NCBI GenBank assembly: GCA_905221605.1
Contig: CAJNDS010002568.1
Location: forward strand, 471,501 to 535,500
DNA from: Symbiodinium natans
Lineage: Eukaryota > Sar > Dinophyceae > Suessiales > Symbiodiniaceae
Length of the DNA stretch: 64,000 nt
Direction: 5' to 3'
The notes under the pieces are model-generated. The model was not told the DNA's origin. It saw nothing but the letters and a program-made list of their open reading frames with translations, and did not search any database. Each line of letters starts with the position of its first letter. The first letter of the stretch is position 1. This document shows positions 51,600 to 62,199 of the stretch, one piece after another. Position numbers and translations under genes: made by a program.

Positions 51600-54100
51600 G
51601 CTAGGGTTTACGGCTTCAGGTTCCAGATCACCCATACTCTAAAAGCACAAATGATAGCTAAACCCCAGAATTGAAGCCCAAGCCCCAACCCTGAACCCTG
51701 AACCCTAGACCCTAAATCCTAATTCTAAACCCTAAACCTACATACATCCTAAACCCTAAACCTTGGGCGCGCAAGGTGCCAGGCGCCTCCTGATCTACAT
51801 GCCTAAGCCCTAAACCTAATAGAGAGATGATAGAATGAGTTGGGGTTTAGGACCAGAACCATCGACCCCAGACAGAGCCTACCACGAAAATAGCCTGCAA
51901 ATCCATGCCTTCGCTTTCCAAGGCCCCCCCCCCCCCCCCCCATACGTCTTTAACCCCCTTGAAGCCCAGAAAAGCGCCAACACAGCAAACATCCAAGAGG
52001 AACTCGTTCCAGAACAGCCGAACCCCCCCCAACCCCCCCCCCACCCCCCCGCCCCCCAGGTTGCCAACAAAAACGCCATCTCAGTTCTCTCCGTCCACGG
52101 GCTATTATACCCTATAACCTCTTAAGAAGCCCTTTACAGGGTTGTTTAGGGGATTATAAGGCCTAATAGCCCATGCTGGTTCCTCGATCACATCCTCGTG
52201 CTCCCGACCGAGGTGCTGTGCGCAAGAGACCTGCGTGGACCCCACTCTCTCTCGCCAGCAGATGTACAAGGAAATATTTACAGAAACAAATAATTATGAT
52301 AATACTGATGCAAAAATACTATTAACTAATGATTATTTTGGGATCCAGGCTGTAAAACAAAGGATCAAGTCATTGAATGAGGTGGAGCCCGATGAAACAA
52401 AACCTGAGTTCCACGGTTTGGGGCTTAGCCTGCAGGGTTTAGGCTTAGGGTAAACAGCTGTGTCTTGATGACCTACAACCTGGGCACTGGACCCTTCTTT
52501 TGCTTCAGGGCTCCCTTGGTAGCTTGCCTGTGAGGTTGTTCAGGTGATTTCATGCACTGGACCCTTACGTCCTAAACGCCAAGCCCGCAAGGTCTAGGGG
52601 TTCGAGTGGGCTTGGGGATTGGCTTCCTGCATATCCTAAGCCCTTTTACATCCAGGCCTCTGAAGGCTGCCGGGCCCTAAAAAACCTAAACCCTGAAGCC
52701 TAGAGCCTTGGCCCTAGACCCTATCCAGAAGCAACTCGTCGAGGAGAGCATCGAATCCCATCGACATGGGTTGCCCAGGAAGCTGGGAAGAAACCCTGAA
52801 CTCTGGGCCCTAAACCCCAAGATCCACATCCCAGACCCCCAAACCCTAAACAAGATTATGCTTGAAGCCCCCTCGGAGCTGGAAACCCTGGACGCCAGGA
52901 GAGGAAAAACCACCAATACAGGGGTCGGAATACTTACTAATAAAAGTATTCCCTTATGGTCCCTACGTAATTCTACTATCATAGCCCTCCCAGAACCCCA
53001 TTCCTTACCATTTCGGGCTAACCAAATCTCGCCCAACCCTCTGGAATATGTGTAGGGAGGGGGGGGGAAGGGGGGGCTATGACAACTAGACGTTAGCTTC
53101 ATAATTATTCTTGGAAACCCTGAACCCTCTCTCTCTCTCTCTCTCTACATCCTTAACCCCAAGCCGTAAACATAGTTCTTCTTAACAAGCTTGGGGCTCT
53201 TCGAAGCCGTAACAAACGGGAAACAGGCAACAGCCCTAAAAGAATGGGGCCATGGATTCTCCCGCCAAAAAAGTTCTCTGCATTGTTTACTATACACGTA
53301 AGGCACATGTGTTTGCATTCGGCCACGCTACTCCCCACATTCTGAGAATGACAAGGCGCGCACATGCGGCTGCAGTTCATTCATCGCCACCCACCGTGGC
53401 TGGAAAAAAAAGGCATGCATCTTGGTCCTACAGATCTCGTCCCTAACATTAAACCCTAAACACCAAAACATCAATACCCGGATCGTCAGGTGGAGATGGG
53501 CGAATCCCCGTGAGCTCAGTGGCCAGTAGCAGTAGAAGTCTCCTGGCAATGCAATACACCACTTGGCTTTCCTGTCGCGCGAGGGCTTCGGGCTATAGGG
53601 CCGTAGGTCTAAACCCCGAAAAGCGGCTTTCTCGGCGCTCTCTCCGCATCTGAGTAGTGATTTAGGGGGTTTCGGGTTTATAGGGTTTGATAAATTAGGG
53701 CTTCGGGCAACCCTATATCGTTGACACGAAGCCTCCTCTCCACTCTCAACCCTGTACCCTGAACCTTTTTAACCCAGGACTGCGGAGGCTCCGGCCTGAA
53801 CGCAGAACCCTAAACCCAGAACCCGAAACCCTGAACCCTAAACCCCTAGCCCTAAACCCGAAACCCTAATCAAAGCCGTCCCTAAGCGTTCCACTTGAGA
53901 TTCCGTTCTGTATAGACTCATGATGCTGCTTGGGTGCTGGCTTGATTGAGTCTTGCTTGCTCAAGACAGTTTTGTTTTTGTCGAAATGACACATCCTGTT
54001 CTTTAGCCCTCGCTCTCCTGCCCTGGCTCCAGCAAGCTGCGCACCGAAGGCTGGACGTCTGGCCCGGCTGCGATTTTCCAGAATGTTCCTGGGTTGGTCT
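51600..54100. other. Stretch downstream of the PPR gene in coding sense
   Basis: Contains a family E element, C/G-rich runs (51920-52060), a CT run and an AT-rich island (52255-52380). Frames here are short or low-complexity. No gene is supported. Confidence 0.45.
52908..53055. mobile_element. Family E element
   Basis: AATACAGGGGTCGGAATAC ... ATTCCCTTATGGTCCCTACG ... CCCTCCCAGAACCCC, inverted relative to 4496-4627. Confidence 0.6.
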
Positions 54101-54201
54101 ACTAAAACTTAGGGTTTAGGGTTTAGGTTTAGGGTTTTCTTTTTCCCCAGAAGAGACTCTTCCTAGGTTGTGAGCTCAAATGGCTTTTCTGGGACGATTT
54201 C

Positions 54202-54501
54202 CTAACCCTGGGTTGCAAAAATCAAAACCAAAAACCTCGGTGTACTCTGCGTCCAGAATTTGGGCCTAAGAATTTGTGCCCGGATTCCGCTCCGTGCTGT
54301 CATCGCAAAAAATGACAACCCGAGCTCCCATAGGCAGGCTGAGACCCACGCACAAGTAGCAGCATTGAAGCGGATTTCGCTTGGCGCCAATCTGCCCATG
54401 TGCCAAAAGAAACTGCAAGGCCATCTGCTGGTGCCGGCCCTGAAAATGAGGGCATTTGGCACGCTCTGGCAAAGCATCTGCAGGGGCCACTGGAGCTGAT
54501 G
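54202..54501 (-). pseudogene. Decayed PPR repeats beyond the stop codon
   Basis: The 105-bp PPR unit continues downstream of the stop in changing frames. Recognisable pieces are LLSQMQVPMDRVVPHDIS (frame shifted by the insertion near 54565), QQMALQFLLAHG and PSEIRFNAAT near 54300-54420. Indels break the frame several times. This is either eroded 3' sequence after an early stop or coding sequence damaged in this copy. Confidence 0.7.
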
Positions 54502-56856
54502 TCATGTGGCACCACTCTGTCCATGGGCACCTGCATCTGTGAAAGCAAAGGCAGGGCCATCCGACACTGACTCGCAGACCCTCTTACAGGCACTGATGCC
54601 GGCATTGAAGCTGATTTCGTTTGGCAGCACTCTGGCCATGGGCATCTGCGAAAGCAAATGCAGGGCCATCTGCCACTCACCAGCCTTCTCACAGGCGCTG
54701 ATGCCGGCATTGAAGCTGATGTCGTTCGGCACCACTCTGGCCATGGGCATCTGTGAAAGCAAATGCAAGGCCATCTGCCACTCACCACCCTTCTCACAGG
54801 CGCTGATGCCGGCACTGAAGCTGATGACATCTGGAATGACTCTACCCATAGGCATATGCCAAAGCAATAGCAGAGCCATCTGCCACGCGCCACCTTTCTC
54901 GCAGGCACTGATGCCGGCATTGAAGCTGATGTCGTTTGGTAACACTCTTGCCCCGGGCATCTGCGAGAGCAAATGCAGGGCCACTTGCCACTCACCACCC
55001 TTCTCACAGGCGCTGATGCCGGCACTGAAGCTGATTACGTCTGGAATCACCCTGGCCATGGGCATCTGTGAAAGCAAGTGCAGGGCCATCCGCCATTTGC
55101 CACGCTTCTCACAGGCGCTGATGCTGGCATTAAAGCTGATGTCGTCTGCAATCGCTCTGGCCAAGGGCATCTGCGAAAGCAATTGCACGGCCATCTGCCA
55201 CTCACCACCCTTCTCACAAGCACTGATGCCGGCATTGAAGCTGATTTCGTTTGGCACCAGTTGGGCCACGCACATCTGCGCAAGAATGTGTAGTGCCATC
55301 TGCCACTCACCACCGTTTTTACAAGCCCGAATACCGGCATTGAAGCTGATTTCGTTTGGTACCATGGGCATGCGCGAAAGTTGCGAAAGCAAACGCAAGG
55401 CCATCTGCGACTCACCACCCTTCTCACAGGCGCTGATGCCGGCACTGAAGCTTATGACGTTTGGGACCACTTTGGCCACGGGCATCTGCGAAAGCAAATG
55501 CAGGGCCATCTGCCACTCACCACCCTTTTCACAGGCGCTGATGCCAGCATTGAAGCTGATGACGTCTGGACTCACTCTTGCCATCGACATCTGCGAAAAC
55601 AAATGCAGGGCAGTCTCCCACTCACCACCCTTTTCACAGGCACTGATGCCAGCATTGAAGCTGATGTCGTTTGGCACAACTCTGGCAATGGGCATCTGCG
55701 AAAGCAAATGCAGGGCCATTTGCCACTCACCACCCTTCTCACAGGCGCTGATGCCGGCGTTGAAGCTGACGGTGTTTGGCACTACTCTGGCTGTGGGCAT
55801 CTGTGAAAGCAAATGCAGGGCCATCTGCCACACACCGCCCTTTTCACATGCGCTGATGCCGGCATTGAAGCTGATGTCGTTTGGCACCACTCTGGCCACG
55901 GGCATCTGCAACAGCAAATGAAGAGCCTTCTGCCACTCACCCCCCTTCTCACAGGCGCTGATGCCTGCACTAAAGCTGATTACGTTTGGCACCGCTCTAG
56001 CCGTGGGCATTCGCGAAAGCAAATGCAAGGCCATCTGCCATTCACCACACTTCTCACAAGCACTGATGCTGGCATTGAAGCTGATGATGTCTGGAATCAC
56101 TTTGGCCAAAGGCATCTGCGAAAGCAACCGCAGCGCCATCTGCCACTCCCCGCCCTTCTGACAGGCACTTATGCCGGAATTGAAGCTGACGTCATTCGGC
56201 ACCACTCTGGCCACGGGCATCTGTGAAAGCAAATGCAGGGCCATCTGCCACTCACCGCCCTTCTCGCATGCGCTGATGCCAGCACTGCAGCTGATTACGT
56301 TTGGCACCACTTGGGCCATGGGCATCTGCGAAAGCAAATGCAAGGCCAGCTGCCACTCACCACCTTTCTCACAAGCACTGATGCCGGCATTGAAGCTGAC
56401 AGTGTTTGGCACTACTCGGGCTGCGGGCATCTGCGAGAGCAAGTGCAGGGCCATCTGCCATTCACCACCCTTCTCACAGGCGCTGATGCCGGCACTGTAG
56501 CTGAACACGTTTGTTTCAACTCGCGCCAACCTCATCTGCGAGAGAAGCTGAATAGCAAGCTGCCACTGCAGGCCTTTCTCGCACGCCGTGATCGCAGCAC
56601 TGAAACTGCGAACATTGGGCAGCACCTCAGCCATCGTGATCTCTGCAAGAACTTGGATTGAAACCTGCCACCGCCTGGCCCTGCCGCAACCCACGATGGC
56701 TGTGGAGAATGCCTTCTGGTCCCCTTCTGTTGGCCACAAGTCCTGGAGCCGATGGACCGCAAGCTGCCAGTCTTGCTCCCGGCAAGCTGCTCGAATTTCT
56801 GCTGCAGCGCGAGTCGTCGCGGCTCCCTGGTTTGGTGTTGTAGCTGGCGCCCGCAT
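54502..56856 (-). CDS. P-type pentatricopeptide repeat (PPR) protein, 20 tandem repeats
   Basis: Predicted organellar RNA-binding protein. PPR proteins bind single-stranded RNA in plastids or mitochondria, one base per repeat. From Met at 56856 (MRAPATTPNQG) the protein is 784 residues. After about 46 residues there are 20 contiguous repeats of exactly 35 residues with no spacers, consensus SFNAGISACEKGGEWQMALH then LLSQMPMARVVPN. Repeat position 5 is N or S and position 35 is N or D, the usual base-selecting residues. No PLS motifs, E/DYW domain or SMR domain is visible. The reading frame stays open upstream to 57018, but 56864-56971 is an introner with good splice sites, so an upstream exon (about 56972-57004) probably joins here. 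The last 38 residues are a repeat disrupted by a 4-nt insertion. Targeting is not visible. Confidence 0.9.
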   Translation of the reverse strand: MRAPATTPNQGAATTRAAAEIRAACREQDWQLAVHRLQDLWPTEGDQKAFSTAIVGCGRARRWQVSIQVLAEITMAEVLPNVRSFSAAITACEKGLQWQLAIQLLSQMRLARVETNVFSYSAGISACEKGGEWQMALHLLSQMPAARVVPNTVSFNAGISACEKGGEWQLALHLLSQMPMAQVVPNVISCSAGISACEKGGEWQMALHLLSQMPVARVVPNDVSFNSGISACQKGGEWQMALRLLSQMPLAKVIPDIISFNASISACEKCGEWQMALHLLSRMPTARAVPNVISFSAGISACEKGGEWQKALHLLLQMPVARVVPNDISFNAGISACEKGGVWQMALHLLSQMPTARVVPNTVSFNAGISACEKGGEWQMALHLLSQMPIARVVPNDISFNAGISACEKGGEWETALHLFSQMSMARVSPDVISFNAGISACEKGGEWQMALHLLSQMPVAKVVPNVISFSAGISACEKGGESQMALRLLSQLSRMPMVPNEISFNAGIRACKNGGEWQMALHILAQMCVAQLVPNEISFNAGISACEKGGEWQMAVQLLSQMPLARAIADDISFNASISACEKRGKWRMALHLLSQMPMARVIPDVISFSAGISACEKGGEWQVALHLLSQMPGARVLPNDISFNAGISACEKGGAWQMALLLLWHMPMGRVIPDVISFSAGISACEKGGEWQMALHLLSQMPMARVVPNDISFNAGISACEKAGEWQMALHLLSQMPMARVLPNEISFNAGISACKRVCESVSDGPAFAFTDAGAHGQSGAT

Positions 56857-56863
56857 GGCGAAT

Positions 56864-56971
56864 CTTGGTAGCACAGTAATCAATAAGGATACCCTTTTTT
56901 GTGATTGGTTGCTTTGCCAGGGAACCCAGAACCAAAAAAAGTGTAGAGGGTACCTCTGGGCTGCCAAGTAC
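56864..56971 (-). mobile_element. Family B introner forming a 108-nt intron in the PPR gene
   Basis: In coding sense the element begins GTACTTGGCAGCCCAG and ends GTGCTACCAAG, so its inverted ends lie at a GT donor and an AG acceptor. The exon frame is kept (phase 2: ACC GTC AA | A TTC GCC ATG). CAAG lies at both edges, like a short target duplication. The 108 nt are 36 stop-free codons, so retention would not break the frame. Confidence 0.8.
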
Positions 56972-57196
56972 TTGACGGTGGTAGCACGCAGAATGTCAGG
57001 ACAAGCTGTAAAGCCCAAAAGGTCCCAGCCTAAACCTCACAATCTCGTCAACACAACAAGTCCCTTCCAGTAATTAGCACTAAGCCCCTAAACCTTAAGC
57101 CGTTCGACCATAAGCTCTGCAACGCCCAACCTCCAAAACCACCTAGGACCGGCCACCGTAATCGTGCGTTCCCCCATCGTCTACCGCGGGATCAAC

Positions 57197-57304
57197 CCAG
57201 AGACTCCAAAACCCCTTAATTAAGGAATAGACCCTAAATTCGAATAGGAACCCGAATATGATTTAAGGTATATTCCTGAATTAAGGGGTTTTGGAGTCTC
57301 TGGG
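57197..57304. mobile_element. Family F MITE with long perfect ends
   Basis: CCAGAGACTCCAAAACCCCT at one end, AGGGGTTTTGGAGTCTCTGG at the other; about 108 bp with about 30-bp near-perfect inverted repeats including TTAATTAAGGAATA. Confidence 0.78.
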
Positions 57305-57648
57305 AACCCTAAACCCTCTACGGCACAAACCCTCTGAACCCAGAGCCCTACATCCAAGTGCAACCGAGGAATTCAAGGGCCGTCCGAGCCCTAAACCCTA
57401 GCCCTAAACCCTAGCCCTAAACCCTACAACCCAAGGGCCCATACTTTAGAACCCGGAAGGGACTATGTTAAGAGATGAAACTACCCCTCAGAGATTACGC
57501 GCGAACTTCCTGAAATTTTCGGGGCTCAGGGTTTTGGTCTGAGGACCTCCGGGTGCCCTAAACCCCTTTTCGGTGAGGGGTTTAGGGTTTAGGGTTTAGG
57601 GTTTCGGGTTTAGGGCTAAAACCCCAGAACCCTCGATCCTAGACCCAC

Positions 57649-57685
57649 CTTCTCCAGCATCTGTCTGGAGGCCTGGTCGTCATAC
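57649..57685 (-). CDS. 37-nt micro-exon
   Basis: Reads YDDQASRQMLEK between acceptor CTTAGAAG and donor GTGGGT. Gene unknown; it lies upstream of the PPR gene on the same strand. Confidence 0.42.
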
Positions 57686-58557
57686 CTTCTAAGCGGGTTG
57701 CTGGTCTTCTTTTAAACCATCAACCCTACACCTCCCCCCCTAGGTTGATGTCCGTTATACATGGGGTAGCAACATGATTCAGTAGACGAGCCCTTTGTCC
57801 TACAACCCTACTCCTCATGCTGGGGTGGCCATTTCTAGCCGGCCAAAGAACCCTGACAAGCTGGAACACGACAGCCAAACGGACTCCCTTGCAACGGTGA
57901 ACCTGATCCCGGCAAACCCCATAAGTTGTTGAGCTCGGAGCTCTGTCCTATCAGCCGGACCCTAAACCCTAAACCCTAAACCCTAAACCCTAAACTCTGA
58001 ACCCTCAGCTTGGCTAGTCTCTGCAGACCCTCATAAGACACCCCACCCTACAGTAGACTCCCAAAAGTTGGAACATCATTCTCCTCAGACCCGAAGAGAG
58101 TTTAGGGTTTAGGGTTTAGGGTTTAGGGTTTAGGGTTTAGGGTTTAGGGCTTCGGGTTTAGGGTTTGCTAAAAGGAATCCCAGCACTTCTCGTTCTAAAA
58201 CCATGTTCCAACTTTATGCTTCCGTGGAGGGTCTACATGGTTCTTCGGTTCCTCCCTTTTCCCCAAAAAAAGTGTAGGGTTGAAACAAACCCTGTGTCGC
58301 TCTGCAAGGCGCAAGCCCACCCCGCTCAAAACACAACCTTCTACTTGCATCCGGGCTTATCCGGGCTTGGTGCCCTCAACCCTAGACCCTCATAAACCCC
58401 ACAAACCCTGCAAAAACCCCATACAACCCTCAAAAACCCGTCCAAAAACCCTGCAGACCCTTTATAAACCCTTTTCGACCCTTCACAAACCCCAAACAAA
58501 CTTACCCCACAGACCCTAGTTCCTTTCATTTCCGCGTCGAATCTCAAAGCCCTCGTT

Positions 58558-58745
58558 CTTGGATTATACGTAACCCGATTATCACCCTATTAGGGTACTT
58601 AAGGGTCTTATATGTGGGCTATAACTACACTTATGATGGGTTACCCTAAACCCTAAACCCTAAACCCTAAACCCTGAACCCTGAACCCTGAACCCTAAAC
58701 CCTAAACCCTAAACCCTAAACCCTAAACCCTGAACCTCCAAGTTG
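58558..58745. mobile_element. Family A element interrupted by telomeric repeat
   Basis: The interior matches the family (GATTATCACCCTATTAGGG, GATGGGTTAC). About 90 bp of (CCCTAAA)n then replaces TAAGT before CCTGAACCTCCAAGTTGG. Confidence 0.78.
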
Positions 58746-58770
58746 GCCTCCAGGCCAGAGCTCCGGCCAC

Positions 58771-58829
58771 CTTCTTGGACTCTTGCTCCTGCTGCTCGCG
58801 CAGAAGGCCTGCACGCGCACTCTGAGCTG
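58771..58829 (-). CDS. Exon island, coiled-coil segment
   Basis: Reads AQSARAGLLREQQEQESKK between an ACAG acceptor and a GTGGCC donor (59 nt). Charged, helix-forming, probably part of a coiled coil. A telomere-interrupted family A introner follows directly. Confidence 0.5.
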
Positions 58830-58927
58830 CTGTTTTGGGGGGTTTAGGGTTTAGGGTTTAGGGTTTAGGGTTTAGGGTTTAGGGTTTAGGGTTTAGGGTT
58901 TAGGGTTTAGGGTTTAGGGGCTTCGGG

Positions 58928-59033
58928 TTGGGACGTTCCCCCGTATACTGACCGTCCTTAATAGGGATTATAGTACCCCCTATTATAATCAATACCTAAT
59001 GAGGACTGTCAGTACAAGGGGGCACATCCCAAG
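58928..59033. mobile_element. Family D element, complete
   Basis: TTGGGACGTTCCCCCGTATA ... AAGGGGGCACATCCCAA, about 106 bp, with a palindromic interior. Confidence 0.75.
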
Positions 59034-59334
59034 TTACAGGGTTTAGGGTTTAGGGTTTAGGGTTTAGGGTTTAGGGTTGTAGGGTTGAAGGAGCTTGAGG
59101 GTTTCGGGTTGAGGTTTAGGGGGTTTATCAGGGTTTCTATGCCTTGGGCTTTTTGTAGTGTACGGCTTTGGGTCTTGATGCTGTAGGAAGGTAGGGCTTA
59201 GGGTGCAGCATGGCTCAGGGTTTAGGGTTTAGGGTTTGGGGTTTAGGGTTTAGGGTTTAGGGTTTAGGGTTTAGGGTTTAGGGTTTAGGTAGGGCTGCTG
59301 GAGGGCTGTTGGTGTTCTCTTGTTGGGTTTAGGG

Positions 59335-59440
59335 TTGGGATGTCCCCCCCCTCTACAAACAGTCCTCAATAGGGATTCGAATAGGGGGTTCTGTAATCCC
59401 GATAAAGGGACTGTTAGTATAAGGGGGAACCTCCCCAACT
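59335..59440. mobile_element. Family D element, complete
   Basis: TTGGGATGTCCCCCCCCTCT ... AAGGGGGAACCTCCCCAA; 70% or so similar by eye to the copy at 58928-59033. Confidence 0.7.
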
Positions 59441-59984
59441 TGGGGGTTTAGGGCTCTCTTGCTCCGTCCTGCCTGAACCCTGCAGACTAGACAGGATGTG
59501 ACCCCGATGTAAGCCCTAAGGGTCCATACACACAGGGGTTCCCATAAAGCGCTCTAGGGGCCAAAGTATATACTCCATCGTTCTGGGTCTCTTTTTGGGG
59601 GAGCGACTGCAGGGCGCGTTGCCCGCTGAGGTTTCGCTTTGGGTCTCTAAACCCCGAAACCTCTGACATCCAGCCTGCAACCCCAAACCCTAAACCCTGA
59701 ACCCTAAACCCGAAGCCAAAACCCTAGAACCTAATGTAAGGACTCCTCTCGACCATTTACAGCCTGCGGTTTGGAAGAGAAATTTATGCATCTAACTCCT
59801 GTTGCCGTCCCACACCCCCTCTCCGAGACCAGCAAAGCCACTTCTTCCAAACCCAGACTCTGAAGCCCTGAAGCCTTTACCCTAAACCATTAAATCCTTG
59901 AATCCTATTGAATCCTATACCCTACAAGCCCTAAGGCCTTCGACTAAATCCTTCAACCTACATCCCTAAAACCTCAGTGCCCTC

Positions 59985-60085
59985 CGCCGCAACTGAACAG
60001 TGCTGCCTTTGCAGGCGTCCTTCAGGTAGGCGCGGCCCAGGACCTGCAACTGCTGCATAAACCGTTGCGGGTGCGATGCATGAGG
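59985..60085 (-). CDS. Exon island SHPQRFMQQLQVLGRAYLKD
   Basis: Open minus-strand segment reading HPQRFMQQLQVLGRAYLKD and then ACKGSTVQLRRRAL. It looks protein-coding (helical, GC-rich third positions) but the family is not recognised. Confidence 0.42.
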
Positions 60086-60331
60086 GATTAGGAACAGAGG
60101 GTTTATGGTGTTTACAGGGAATATAGGGTTTTCGGGTTTAAGCAGCAGCGCCGCTTGACGTCTCACTGGAACTTCTCGCGCGCATCAAGCAAAGCCCAAG
60201 CTGCACGGTGCCTCAACATGGGCCTTTAAAAGGGGAGCCCTTACCCCTTAATTACCCCTTACCCCTGACCCCTGACATGCATCAGAACCCTTTAAAGAGG
60301 GGCAAGGGACCACATGAAAGGCCATGAAACT

Positions 60332-60443
60332 GCTTGGAGGAATTCTACGTGCAGCTATAAGCCCCTTAAGTACCCTAATAGGGCTATAAGTGGGTTATAA
60401 GTACGGTTAGAATTGGGTTACAAAGTACCATTAACCTCCAAGC
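60332..60443. mobile_element. Family A element
   Basis: GCTTGGAGGAATTC end, TAAGCCCCTTAAGTACCC interior, TTAACCTCCAAGC end. Confidence 0.7.
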
Positions 60444-61189
60444 CCAATTAGACTTCGACTGGAAGGGAAATTGGGCCCTTTAGCTGCTTAGACGCCCCAA
60501 CCCCCTGGGTTTAGGGTTTAGGGTTTAGGGTTTAGGGTTTAGGGTTTAGGGTTGTTAAAGGTTAGGGTACGGCAACCCTTCCTGTGCCAGTCTCAGGTCC
60601 CCACGGAGACCAGACCTCACTGGAAGCAGTTTTTTGTCCACTTTGATTTGTTCATCTGTTCTATGCTCTTCTTTATGTCTTGTCGTTGTGTGTGTGTGTG
60701 TGCGTTCTTGTCTTTCTTTCCCTCTCCCTCTCTCTCTCTCTCTCGCTCTCTCTTTCGCTCTCTCCTTTGCGCTCTGGCCCGTGGCGGTCTCAGGAGCGTC
60801 TAGACATTCAGGTGTACGTTGGACGTTTGGGTGGAAAGTGAGGGCGCTAAACCCTAAACCCGAAACCGGGCTCCACAACTTCGTAGTTACCCTATAACCT
60901 CACAAAGAACTACCATGTGGGGGGGGGGGGGGGGGGGGGTTTCCGAAATTAGGGATACCTTATTGGGGTCCTTACTGTAAGGGACCCCTGATTTCGTAAA
61001 CACCCTTCTGAGAACTCGAGGACTTGGGTTGACAGGGTGCACCTGAAAACACCAACTTTGCACCAGGAGAGCAAAAGAAACGGCTTCAGGGCACAGCATC
61101 AAGATGACCATTCCACAGAATCACCCTAAACCCTACACCCTAAACCCTACACCCTAAACCCTAAACCCTAATCCCCACAGCCAGACGCT

Positions 61190-61270
61190 TCAGGGCTTGT
61201 GCCCGCTTTTTTGTGCCCGGCCAAGTTCCAGGCTTGACGCGTACTCATTCCACTCGGCCTTCCGCGGGCT
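61190..61270 (-). CDS. Exon island RKAEWNEYASSLELGRAQKS
   Basis: Minus-strand open segment between CCCTAAA (below) and TTTAGGG (above), the orientation seen around proven exons. Product unknown. Confidence 0.35.
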   Translation of the reverse strand, partial: SPRKAEWNEYASSLELGRAQKSGHKP

Positions 61271-61364
61271 CGAGTGGGTTTAGGGTTTTTGGTTCAGGGT
61301 TTAGGGTTTAGGGTTTTTGGTTCAGGGTTTAGGGTTTAGGGTTTAGGGGGCCTTAAAAGCTATA

Positions 61365-61459
61365 CATATATATATATATATGTAGAGAGAGAGAGTACAT
61401 TCTACATATAGTTTTTGTCTCATACTATAGCATAGCAGGTTGATTATATATATCTATAG

Positions 61460-61490
<31 letters not shown>

Positions 61491-61505
61491 GAGACATATT
61501 ATATT
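61365..61505. repeat. (AT)n, (GA)n and (GATA)n microsatellite cluster
   Basis: TATATA at 61365-61380, GAGAGA at 61386, GATAGATA at 61460-61495. Confidence 0.93.
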
Positions 61506-62121
61506 ATATACCTTTCGAATTTCAATATCTCATAAGGATCCGGGTTCCGGGCAACATGTCAGGTGAACCCATGTTGCAGCTCTGGCACGTGCCCCCAAGG
61601 AACTACAGGTTCACCTTTGGGATTCTGTAGGGTTCAGGTTTAGGGTTTAGGGTTTAGGGTTTAGGGTTTAGGGTTTAAATACCCCGAGAAGGTGAGGGTT
61701 TAGGTTTGTTCCCCGCCCGTGTCGCAAGCGTTTAGGGGTTGGGGTTTAGGGTTTAAGGTTCAGGGTTCAGGGTTTAGGGTTACCTACTCTACTGCCAAGG
61801 CTCAGCACATCACAAAACAACAGTGGCAACAACTGAAACTCTCAGAAGGCCCATGTGTCCATACCGTAGACATGTAGATCCCAAAATGATGTAGTAACTC
61901 CTTCACTATACTCCCCTTAGAACCTTAACAGAAAAATTATACTTCTAATTTCCTTGACTATACACACCCAAATACCCGGGGATTCCCTAAAACCGCGACT
62001 GTTGAATCTCTTAAACCAGCTAGAAACACATTGCAACCAAAGCGGAAGCGTAGTTCCGTCCAGCAGCGAGTTTAGGGTTTGGGGTTAGGGTTTCCTTCCA
62101 ATGCCTTCTGAACGATCAGCG

Positions 62122-62195
62122 ACCCTAAACCCTAAACCCTAAACCCTAAACCCTAAACCCTAAACCCTAAACCCTAAACCCTAAACCCTAAACCC
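62122..62195. repeat. (CCCTAAA)n tract bordering an EF-hand exon
   Basis: About 10 pure units on the low-coordinate side of the exon at 62205-62290. Confidence 0.95.
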
Positions 62196-62199
62196 GAAA

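Noticed and set aside
52686-53102. A 138-codon minus frame and its + partner
   Set aside because: Both are largely family E element sequence.
54506-55921. A 471-codon frame on the + strand across the PPR gene
   Set aside because: It is the antisense shadow of the 105-bp PPR repeat; the minus frame has the full 35-residue motif and conserved code positions.
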